Below are positions 25,041 to 32,478 of a stretch of DNA of 64,000 nt, in pieces. The stretch is from DASSTJ01 sp035707965 (GTDB taxonomy: Bacteria > Actinomycetota > Actinomycetes > Actinomycetales > Angustibacteraceae). The notes under the pieces are model-generated. The model had not been told where the DNA came from and did not search any database. It saw only the letters and a list, made by a program, of their open reading frames with translations. The translations under genes and the position numbers were made by a program. Location: the NCBI GenBank assembly GCA_035707965.1, contig DASSTJ010000069.1, positions 8,300-72,299 of the forward strand. The letters are read 5' to 3'. Numbering within the stretch: position 1 is the first letter of the stretch; each line of letters opens with the position of its first letter.

Positions 25041-26569
25041 GACCGCGCCTCCTCGCTCGCACCAGCGGTCTGCAGCACCGGCGCACGGTCGAGCAGCGGG
25101 CCGCCCCAGCGCTGCAGCAGCAGCTTCTCGAGGACCGCTCCCACCCGGTACAGGCGATCGTCCTGGGTCGCTGGAGCGAGCAGCTGGACCCCCACCGGGA
25201 GCCCGTCCTCCTCGGCCAGCCCCGCAGGCAGCGACATGCCCGGGACGCCCGCCAGGTTCGCCGGGATCGTGGCGATGTCGTTGAGGTACATGGCCAGCGG
25301 GTCGTCGAGCTTCTCGCCGATGCGGAACGCCGTCGTCGGCGCCGTCGGCGAGATGAGCACGTCGGCCTGCTGGAACGCCGCCTCGAAGTCCCGAGCGATG
25401 AGGGTGCGGACCTTCTGCGCCTGGCCGTAGTACGCGTCGTAGTAGCCCGCTGACAGGGCGTAGGTGCCGAGGATGATGCGGCGCTTCACCTCGTCGCCGA
25501 AGCCAGCGTCCCTCGTCGCCGCCATCACCTGCTCCGCGGTCGGCGAGTCGACACCTTCCGGCAGGACGCGGAGCCCGTAGCGCATCGCGTCGAACTTGGC
25601 GAGGTTGCTGCTCGCCTCGCTCGGAAGGATCAGGTAGTACGCCGCGAGCGCGTACTCGAAGTGCGGGCAGGAGACCTCGACGACCTCGGCCCCGGCGTCG
25701 ACCAGCAGCTGCACAGCCTCGTCGAAACGCGCCCGCACGCCAGCCTGGTAGCCCTCGCCACCGAGCTCGCGCACCACACCGACGCGCACCCCCCTCACGT
25801 CGCCGTGCCGGGCGGCCTGGACGACGGGAGGGACAGGGGCGTCGATGCTCGTCGAGTCGAGCGGGTCGTGGCCGCCGATCACGTCCTGCAGCAGCGCGGC
25901 GTCGAGCACCGTGCGCGTGCACGGGCCGGCCTGGTCGAGGCTGCTGGCGAGCGCGATGAGCCCGTACCGGGACACTCCTCCGTACGTCGGCTTGACGCCG
26001 ACCGTGCCGGTCACGGCAGCCGGCTGACGGATCGAGCCACCGGTGTCGGTGCCGATGGCGAACGGCGCCTCGAACGCGGCCACGGCGGCCGCCGAACCAC
26101 CGCCGGAGCCACCGGGGATCCGCTCGAGGTCCCACGGGTTGTGCGTCGTGCCGTAGGCCGAGTGCTCGGTGGACGAGCCCATGGCGAACTCGTCCATGTT
26201 CGTCTTGCCGAGGATCACCAGTCCGGCGTCCTTCAGCCGTCGCACCAGGGTGGCGTCGTAGGGCGGTACCCAGCCCTCGAGGATCCGCGACCCAGCGGTC
26301 GTGGGCAGTCCCTTGGTGGTGACGACGTCCTTGATCGCGATCGGCACGCCGGCCAGCGGGTGCAGCTGCTCACCGGCGGCCCGGCGCTCGTCGACCGAGC
26401 GAGCCGAGGCGAGCGCACCCTCGGTGTCGACGTGGAGGAAGGCGTGGACCGCGGGGTCGACGTCGGCGATGCGGTCGAGGTGTGCCTGGGTGAGCTCGAC
26501 CGCGCTCACGTCGCCGGAGGCGAGTGCCTGCCCCTGGTCGGCGGCGGAGCGGCGGAGGAGGTCGCTCAT
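25037..26569 (-). CDS. gatA: Asp-tRNA(Asn)/Glu-tRNA(Gln) amidotransferase subunit A
   Basis: 510 residues, amidase-signature enzyme that releases ammonia from glutamine. The catalytic lysine is in GVPIAIKDVVTTKG, and the Ser-cisSer pair is in PGGSGGGSAAAVAAFEAPFAIGTDTGGSIRQPA. Together with GatB and GatC it converts Glu-tRNA(Gln) to Gln-tRNA(Gln), and Asp-tRNA(Asn) to Asn-tRNA(Asn) where needed. Its ATG overlaps the gatC stop by one base. Confidence 0.97.
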   Translation of the reverse strand: MSDLLRRSAADQGQALASGDVSAVELTQAHLDRIADVDPAVHAFLHVDTEGALASARSVDERRAAGEQLHPLAGVPIAIKDVVTTKGLPTTAGSRILEGWVPPYDATLVRRLKDAGLVILGKTNMDEFAMGSSTEHSAYGTTHNPWDLERIPGGSGGGSAAAVAAFEAPFAIGTDTGGSIRQPAAVTGTVGVKPTYGGVSRYGLIALASSLDQAGPCTRTVLDAALLQDVIGGHDPLDSTSIDAPVPPVVQAARHGDVRGVRVGVVRELGGEGYQAGVRARFDEAVQLLVDAGAEVVEVSCPHFEYALAAYYLILPSEASSNLAKFDAMRYGLRVLPEGVDSPTAEQVMAATRDAGFGDEVKRRIILGTYALSAGYYDAYYGQAQKVRTLIARDFEAAFQQADVLISPTAPTTAFRIGEKLDDPLAMYLNDIATIPANLAGVPGMSLPAGLAEEDGLPVGVQLLAPATQDDRLYRVGAVLEKLLLQRWGGPLLDRAPVLQTAGASEEARS

Positions 26570-26865
26570 CAGTCCTCCTCCAGGATGCGCGGCACGCGGA
26601 AGCGCTGCAGCTCGCTGGCCGGGGCGCCCGCGAGCGCCTCGTCGGCGGTGAGGCCGGCACGGGGCTCGTCGGGCCGGGTCACGTTGCTCAGCGGCAGTGG
26701 ATGCGACATCGGCGGCACGTCAGCAGCGGCCACCTCGCTCACCCGGTCGACCGCGTGGAGGATCTGCCCCAGCTGCCCTGCCAGTCGGTCGAGCTCGTCG
26801 TTGCCTGCGTCGATCCGGGCGAGCACGGCGAGGTGCGCGACGTCGTCGCGAGTGAGGGCAGACAT
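26569..26865 (-). CDS. gatC: Asp-tRNA(Asn)/Glu-tRNA(Gln) amidotransferase subunit C
   Basis: 98 residues, normal length. Small helical stabiliser of the GatA-GatB complex (SALTRDDVAHLAVLARI..., C-terminal FRVPRIL motif). ATG at 26865 chosen because TAGACT lies 7 bases upstream; a 13-residue in-frame extension would begin inside that promoter. Confidence 0.95.
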   Translation of the reverse strand: MSALTRDDVAHLAVLARIDAGNDELDRLAGQLGQILHAVDRVSEVAAADVPPMSHPLPLSNVTRPDEPRAGLTADEALAGAPASELQRFRVPRILEED

Positions 26866-26872
26866 GACCGCA

Positions 26873-26878
26873 AGTCTA
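26873..26878 (-). promoter_or_regulatory. Leaderless-type -10 element before gatC
   Basis: TAGACT ends 7 bases before ATG 26865, inside the 81-base gap after the GGDEF-EAL gene. Confidence 0.5.
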
Positions 26879-26946
26879 GGGCGGAGGGCCTGACCCACCG
26901 TCACGGGCCGTCGTCGCTCCCGTGGTTCGCGTCTCGCTGAGGACCG

Positions 26947-29052
26947 TCACAGGGCGAGACGCTGAGCCGGGACCCGACCGTTGACCCCCGCGCTGACGTC
27001 CGGGCGCAGACCGGGAGCGCGAAGCAGGCGGTCTGCCAACCAGGCGGTGGCCGCGTCCGCCGGCATGGGGCGGGCGATGTGCCATCCCTGCGCCGCGTCG
27101 CAGCCGAGCTCCGCGATCGTGCTCCAGGTCACGGGGGTCTCGATACCCTCGGCCACGACGCCCAGGCCGAGACCGTGGGCCAGGCTCACCAGCGCTCGGA
27201 CGACCGTGGCGTCCTCGTCGTCCACCGCCACCCGGCTGACGAAGCTGCGGTCGATCTTGATCTCCGACACCGGCAGCTCCCGCAGCAGCCGCAGGGACGA
27301 CCACCCGGTGCCGAAGTCGTCGAGCGAGAGCCGCACGCCCAGCGCGCGGAGCGCGTCCAGGGTGCGGCGGGCGCGGTCCATGTCAGAGGTGAGCACGCGC
27401 TCGGTGATCTCGAGGGTGATGAGCTCCGGGGCCAAGGCCTGGTCGGCGAGCCGACGTGCGAGACGCTCGGCGAGCTGGTCGTCCAGCAGGTCGCGGAACG
27501 AGACGTTCACCGCGATGGGGACAGCGAGACCGCAGTCGTCCCACTCGCCCACCTGCCGCAGCGCCAGGTCGAGCACCGTGTCGGTCAGCCGGTGCATGAG
27601 CCCGGACTGCTCGGCGACGGGGACGAACTCGTCCGGAGGGACCAGTCCCCGCACCGGGTGACGCCAGCGCACGAGCGCCTCGACCCCGCTGATCGAGCCG
27701 TCGACCAGCCGAGCCTTCGGCTGGTAGTGAAGCTCGAGCTCGTCGTTGCCGAGAGCCTGTCGCAGGGCACCCAGCAGGCCGAGGCGGGACGACGAGCTGG
27801 CATCCCGACGGGCGTCGTAGACCTGGGAGCCGGTGCGGTCCTCCTTGGCCTGGTACATGGCGATGTCCGCGCGTGACATCAGCGCCTCGTACTCGATGCC
27901 GTGCTCGGGCGCGATGGCGATGCCGATACTGGCCTCGACGTCGATCAGCTGGCCGTTGATCTCGAGACGCTCGTCCAGGGCCGCGCTCAACCGGTCGGCC
28001 ACCTCCAGGGCGGTCTGGTCGTCTCGTACGGTGCGAAGCAGGACGGCGAACTCGTCGCCCCCGAGCCGAGCCACGAGGTCGTCGGGTCGGAGGGCGGCCT
28101 TCAGCCGCTCGGCGACCCGGCGCAGCACCTCGTCACCGACGGGGTGGCCGAGCGCGTCGTTGACCTCCTTGAAGCGGTCGAGGTCGAGCATGAGGAGGGC
28201 GCTGCGGGAGCCCTGCCACTGCGTCTGCGCCAGGACGCGTCGCGTCTCGGCGAGCAGGCCCTTGCGGTTCGCCAGACCGGTGAGGTCGTCGTGCGTGGCC
28301 TGGCGCCGGCTCTCGCCGGACGCGGCCGCGCTGTGGTGGATCGCCAGCATCGGGACGACGGCGAGCGCGATGAGCGCCGGCGCGTGCTCCATGAGCACGA
28401 CGACGAGTGGGGCCAGGCCGTACTGCGCACCGGACACGAGCACCTCGAAGCGGAGGTCTCGCAGCAGCGCGTGCCCCACCGAGACGCCCTCGAACATGCC
28501 GATGGCAACCGACACCAGGACGTCGTTCGTGACGAGGCACGCCACGGCCACGGCGGCCACGACGACGACGTCGGACGGCGTGGACGGCGTCCAGGGGGTC
28601 GCCAGGCTCGGTGAGCGGCCCAGCACCGTCAGCACCAGGCCCCCGGTCGCCACCGTGAGCGCGTACTGGCTCACGTTGAAGAGCGTGCGGGACATCGACT
28701 TGTGGTGCACGATCCCCGCGAGCAGCGTGGCGACCGCGTTCAGCAGCATGGCCGGAAGGGGGCCGAAGTGCAGCAGCAGCGAGAAGACGAAGGTCACGGA
28801 GAGCGCGACGCCGCCCGGCACGTGAGCGCGGAACCCGAGGACGGGACGCAGCTCGGCCAGCACCACCAGGCCGAAACAGGTGCCGATCACCAGCATCGTG
28901 CGGCCGTCGACGTGCTGGAGCGCGGCAGGTCCGGTCGTCCGAGCGGTCCACGCCAGGACACCAAGACCGAGGGCCGTGACCAGCATCAGGTACGCCGGCA
29001 GAGCACGGGGCCGGCCGGACAGCCGCGGCTGGTTGCGGTCGGTCGTCGTCAC
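26947..29052 (-). CDS. Membrane GGDEF-EAL protein
   Basis: 701 residues. Membrane segments at about 18-240 form a different N-terminal module from the tandem pair. It is rich in LRP-V-LGF, TFVFSLLLHFGPLPAMLLNAV and similar stretches that resemble MASE-like prokaryotic membrane sensors. GGDEF motif at 331-335 with RPDD inhibitory site; EALVRW from 458, with EITERV, DDFGTG and AEGIET intact. Both activities look possible. GTG start at 29052 chosen for the GGAGGGGAG ribosome site just before it; a 26-residue extension lacks one. Confidence 0.88.
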   Translation of the reverse strand: MTTTDRNQPRLSGRPRALPAYLMLVTALGLGVLAWTARTTGPAALQHVDGRTMLVIGTCFGLVVLAELRPVLGFRAHVPGGVALSVTFVFSLLLHFGPLPAMLLNAVATLLAGIVHHKSMSRTLFNVSQYALTVATGGLVLTVLGRSPSLATPWTPSTPSDVVVVAAVAVACLVTNDVLVSVAIGMFEGVSVGHALLRDLRFEVLVSGAQYGLAPLVVVLMEHAPALIALAVVPMLAIHHSAAASGESRRQATHDDLTGLANRKGLLAETRRVLAQTQWQGSRSALLMLDLDRFKEVNDALGHPVGDEVLRRVAERLKAALRPDDLVARLGGDEFAVLLRTVRDDQTALEVADRLSAALDERLEINGQLIDVEASIGIAIAPEHGIEYEALMSRADIAMYQAKEDRTGSQVYDARRDASSSSRLGLLGALRQALGNDELELHYQPKARLVDGSISGVEALVRWRHPVRGLVPPDEFVPVAEQSGLMHRLTDTVLDLALRQVGEWDDCGLAVPIAVNVSFRDLLDDQLAERLARRLADQALAPELITLEITERVLTSDMDRARRTLDALRALGVRLSLDDFGTGWSSLRLLRELPVSEIKIDRSFVSRVAVDDEDATVVRALVSLAHGLGLGVVAEGIETPVTWSTIAELGCDAAQGWHIARPMPADAATAWLADRLLRAPGLRPDVSAGVNGRVPAQRLAL

Positions 29053-29193
29053 CGGCTCCCCTCCCTGTCGTCGGCCAGGGTCCCGCGCGTCACCGGGCAG
29101 CGCCGGTCGCGGCGGCACCGTCGGCCGCACCTGCCCATCGGCCGGCGCGACGGCGACCTGAGGACTGCGCCGGACCGGCTGCCGCCGTCCGAG

Positions 29194-31329
29194 TCAGTCG
29201 GTGCTGGCCGGCTGCGGCCCGTTCGCGAGGAGCTCGACGAAACCCGCCTCGTCGAGGACGGGTACGCCGAGCGCGATCGCCTTGTCGTGCTTGCTGCCCG
29301 GGTTCTCGCCGACGACGACGAACGACGTCTTCTTCGACACCGACCCGGCGGCCTTGCCACCGCGCGCGAGGATCGCCTCCTTCGCCTCGTCACGGCTCAG
29401 CCCCTCGAGCGTGCCCGTGACGACGAGAGTGAGGCCCTCCAGCGTGCGCGGCACGCTGGTGTCGCGCTCGTCGGCCATGACGACGCCAGCGTCGCGCCAC
29501 CGCCGGACGATGGCGGCGTGCCAGTCGACGGCGAACCACTCCACCAGCGCGTCGGCGATCACGGGGCCGACGCCCTCCACCGCGGCCAGACGCGCGCGGT
29601 CACCGCCGAGTGCGACCTCCTCCAGCGCATCCATCGATGCGAACTCGGCCGCCAGGGCCCGGGCCGCGGTGGGGCCGACGTGCCGGATCGACAGCGCCAC
29701 GAGCACGCGCCACAGAGGTCGGGTCTTAGCCTGCTCGAGGTTGGCGAGCAGCTTGGCGCCATTGGCCGACAGCCGGCCGTCCTTGCGCCGGAAGAAGGGT
29801 GACGCCAGCAACTTGCTCTCGTCCAGGTCGAAGACGTCGCCCTCGTCGACGACCGCCCCCGCGGCGAGCAGGGCCTGCCCAGCCTCCCAGCCGAGCGCCT
29901 CGATGTCGAAGGCGCTGCGCGACGCCAGGTGGAACAGCCGCTCCTTCAGCTGGGCCGGGCACGAGCGGGTGTTGGGGCACCGGATGTCGACGTCGCCCTC
30001 CTTCGCCGGGGCGAGAAGCGTGCCGCAGCCGCCGACTTCGGGCGGGCAGTGTGTCGGCATGACGAACTCGCGGGCGTCCGGCGGCCGCAGCTCCACGATG
30101 GGCCCGAGCACCTCGGGGATGACGTCTCCCGCCTTGCGCACGACCACCGTGTCGCCGATGAGCACGCCCTTGCGTCGCACCTCCGACGCGTTGTGCAACG
30201 TGGCCAGCTCGACCGTCGAGCCGGAGACGAGCACCGGCTCCATCACGGCGTACGGGGTGACGCGACCGGTGCGGCCGACGTTGACGCGGATGTCGAGGAG
30301 CTTCGTCGTGACCTCCTCGGGCGGGTACTTGTAGGCGATCGCCCAGCGCGGCGCGCGGCTGGTGGTGCCGAGGCGACGCTGGACGGCGATCTCGTCGACC
30401 TTGACCACCACACCGTCGATCTCGTGGTCGACGTCGTGGCGGTGCTCGCCGTACCGGGCGATGAAGGACAGCACGTCCTGCTGCGACGTCAGGACCGTGG
30501 CGTACCTGCTGACCGGCAGCCCCCAGCCGGCGAGCAGCTCGTAGGCCTCGGACTGCCGGGTGAGCTGCACACCTCGGTGGGCCCCGATGCCGTGGACGAC
30601 GAGGTGCAGCGGTCGTGTGGCCGTGACCTTGGGGTCCTTCTGGCGCAACGACCCCGCCGCCGCGTTGCGTGGGTTGGCGAACGGCGCCCGACCAGCCTCG
30701 ACCAGGGACGCGTTCAGCTCGGCGAACTCCGCGACGGGGAAGTAGACCTCGCCGCGCACCTCCAGCAGCGCGGGCACCCCCGTGCCGGTCAGGGTGTGCG
30801 GCACGTCCCGCAGGGTGCGCACGTTGAGCGTCACGTCCTCGCCCGTGCGACCGTCGCCCCTGGTCGCCGCCCGAGTCAGCCGGCCGCCCTCGTAGACCAG
30901 GTCGATCGCGAGCCCGTCCACCTTGAGCTCGCAGAGCCAGTGCAGCTCGTCCTGACCGCTGTCGCGCTCTACCCGCGCGAACCAGGCGGCCAGCTCGTCG
31001 GTGCTGAAGACGTTGTCGAGGCTGAGCATCCGCTCCGGGTGGTCCACCGCGGTGAACGACGTCGAGAAGGTGCCGCCGACCACCTGCGTGGGGCTGTCGG
31101 GCGTGCGAAGCCCGGGGTGCTCCTCCTCCAGCGCCTCCAGCTCGCGCAGCAGTGCGTCGAACGCCCCGTCGCTGATCGTCGGGGCGTCGCGGACGTAGTA
31201 GGCGAACCGGTGCCCACGGATCTCGTCGGCCAGCATCGTCCACCGGTGCCGGGCGTCGTCCGGCACCGGTGCCTGCTCCGCCTTCGTGGGCTCGGGGGTC
31301 GCGTCCTGAGGGCTCGTCACGACCGTCAT
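29194..31329 (-). CDS. ligA: NAD-dependent DNA ligase
   Basis: 711 residues, full length. Joins nicks in replication and repair. Domain order: Ia NAD-binding region with YYVRDAPTISDGAFDAL (about 40-60), the adenylated lysine in CELKVDGLAI (about 125), OB fold, zinc finger with four cysteines (HCPPEVGGCG...RCPNTRSCPAQ), HhH repeats, and a C-terminal BRCT domain (about 630-705, LTLVVTGTLEGLSRDEAKE). Start is probably the ATG at 31329; a TTG 7 codons upstream is possible. Immediately downstream of the MetE-like gene. Confidence 0.96.
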   Translation of the reverse strand: MTVVTSPQDATPEPTKAEQAPVPDDARHRWTMLADEIRGHRFAYYVRDAPTISDGAFDALLRELEALEEEHPGLRTPDSPTQVVGGTFSTSFTAVDHPERMLSLDNVFSTDELAAWFARVERDSGQDELHWLCELKVDGLAIDLVYEGGRLTRAATRGDGRTGEDVTLNVRTLRDVPHTLTGTGVPALLEVRGEVYFPVAEFAELNASLVEAGRAPFANPRNAAAGSLRQKDPKVTATRPLHLVVHGIGAHRGVQLTRQSEAYELLAGWGLPVSRYATVLTSQQDVLSFIARYGEHRHDVDHEIDGVVVKVDEIAVQRRLGTTSRAPRWAIAYKYPPEEVTTKLLDIRVNVGRTGRVTPYAVMEPVLVSGSTVELATLHNASEVRRKGVLIGDTVVVRKAGDVIPEVLGPIVELRPPDAREFVMPTHCPPEVGGCGTLLAPAKEGDVDIRCPNTRSCPAQLKERLFHLASRSAFDIEALGWEAGQALLAAGAVVDEGDVFDLDESKLLASPFFRRKDGRLSANGAKLLANLEQAKTRPLWRVLVALSIRHVGPTAARALAAEFASMDALEEVALGGDRARLAAVEGVGPVIADALVEWFAVDWHAAIVRRWRDAGVVMADERDTSVPRTLEGLTLVVTGTLEGLSRDEAKEAILARGGKAAGSVSKKTSFVVVGENPGSKHDKAIALGVPVLDEAGFVELLANGPQPASTD

Positions 31330-31358
31330 TCTGCCGGTGGCCGCCGACAACGGCCGGT

Positions 31359-32408
31359 TCAGCCGGTCGCGCGGTCGACGAGCTGACGACGGAGCGCGAC
31401 GGCCGCACGCAGCGCCCGGACGGCATCCTCGGGGCTGCTACCAGCGAGACCGCAGGCGGGCGTGACGACCAGGTCCGCGAGCAGCGGCAGGCCGAGGCCG
31501 ACGTCCCGCCAGGACCGGGTCAGGCGGTCGCCGAGCCGGTGGACGCTGGCCGCGGCGTCCGGGCGCGTGGGTACCGCGCCCGCCCAGAGCACGAGGCCGT
31601 CCTCGACGGCCGCCGCGACGGACTCCCACCCATGCGGGCCGAGCAGGGTGGTGTCGAGGCTGAGCGCCTCGGCCCCCGAGCGGCGGAGGACCGCGACCGG
31701 CGGGTCGCTCGCGCAGCAGTGCACCACCGTGGCGGCGCCGGCGTCGCGTGCGGCGGCCACGACGACCGCGAGGCCGTCCGCCACCTCGGACGTCGGCACG
31801 GAGCGCACCCGGTGCAGGCCGGAGGCGGTGGGCAGGGAGCCGTCCAGCACCGCCGGCAGCGAGGGCTCGTCGACCTGGACGACAGGCCGAGCGCCCGGCA
31901 CCGCTGCCCGCAGGTCCGCCACGAGCAGCCGCACCGCCTCGGCGCTCGACTCCACGAGGTCCCTGCGAGCGCCGGCGTCAGCGACGGCCCGCTCGCCCCG
32001 AGGTAGCGAGACGGCGGCGGCCAGCGTCCACGGCCCGCCGAGCTGCACCTTGAGGGCACCGGACCACCCGGCGAACGCCTCGGCCGCCCGGTCGAGGTCC
32101 TCCCGCCAGAACGCGGCGGCCCGGGCCAGGTCGCGCCCCGGTCGCTCGACGAGGCGCCACCCCGACGGCTGCAGGTCGACCGGGAGGTCGACCAGACGAG
32201 CGGCCGCTCGGCCGACCAGGTCGGCGCCCGGTCCACGGCCGGGCAGCTCGGGGAGGAAGGGGACGCCGGCCGGCTCGCCGTCGTCGGGCTCGGCCAGCAG
32301 GTCACGAACGAGTCTCAGAGCCGCGCCCACGTCGGTGCCCGGTAGAGAGCCCACCCCCGAGGCCGAACCGCGCGGCGACGGCGTCACGTCGAGGTCGTCG
32401 TCCGGCAC
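31359..32408 (-). CDS. MetE-like (cobalamin-independent methionine synthase/UROD family) protein
   Basis: 349 residues, about half the length of MetE, corresponding to a single TIM-barrel like its C-terminal catalytic half. Possible zinc ligands are the His-Cys-Cys in VVHCCASD and the late Cys in VVTPACGLAGSSPEDA; PVVQVDEPSLP is the family's other hallmark. Members of this shorter family stand next to ligA in many actinobacteria (Rv3015c beside LigA). Their substrate is not settled, and full methionine synthase activity without the N-terminal half is doubtful. Leaderless GTG start (TAGGCT 6 bases upstream). Confidence 0.85.
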   Translation of the reverse strand: MPDDDLDVTPSPRGSASGVGSLPGTDVGAALRLVRDLLAEPDDGEPAGVPFLPELPGRGPGADLVGRAAARLVDLPVDLQPSGWRLVERPGRDLARAAAFWREDLDRAAEAFAGWSGALKVQLGGPWTLAAAVSLPRGERAVADAGARRDLVESSAEAVRLLVADLRAAVPGARPVVQVDEPSLPAVLDGSLPTASGLHRVRSVPTSEVADGLAVVVAAARDAGAATVVHCCASDPPVAVLRRSGAEALSLDTTLLGPHGWESVAAAVEDGLVLWAGAVPTRPDAAASVHRLGDRLTRSWRDVGLGLPLLADLVVTPACGLAGSSPEDAVRALRAAVALRRQLVDRATG

Positions 32409-32414
32409 CGCTGC

Positions 32415-32420
32415 AGCCTA
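32415..32420 (-). promoter_or_regulatory. Leaderless-type -10 element before the MetE-like gene
   Basis: TAGGCT ends 6 bases before the GTG at 32408. Confidence 0.45.
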
Positions 32421-32433
32421 CCCAGGGCATGCA

Positions 32434-32466
32434 CGAGGGCCCGGGACCAGCGGTCCCGGGCCCTCG
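32434..32466 (-). terminator. Perfect 15-bp hairpin after the secreted metallopeptidase gene
   Basis: Arms CGAGGGCCCGGGACC (32434-32448) and its exact complement (32452-32466) with a 3-base loop, 12 bases after the peptidase stop. Very GC-rich, no T-run. Confidence 0.8.
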
Positions 32467-32478
32467 CCCACTGCTGGA

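Noticed and set aside
23508..26135. gatB read as an 875-residue protein with a long N-terminal extension
   Set aside because: The extension is gatA in another frame; conserved GatB sequence begins at the ATG at 25040, which overlaps the gatA stop by 4 bases.
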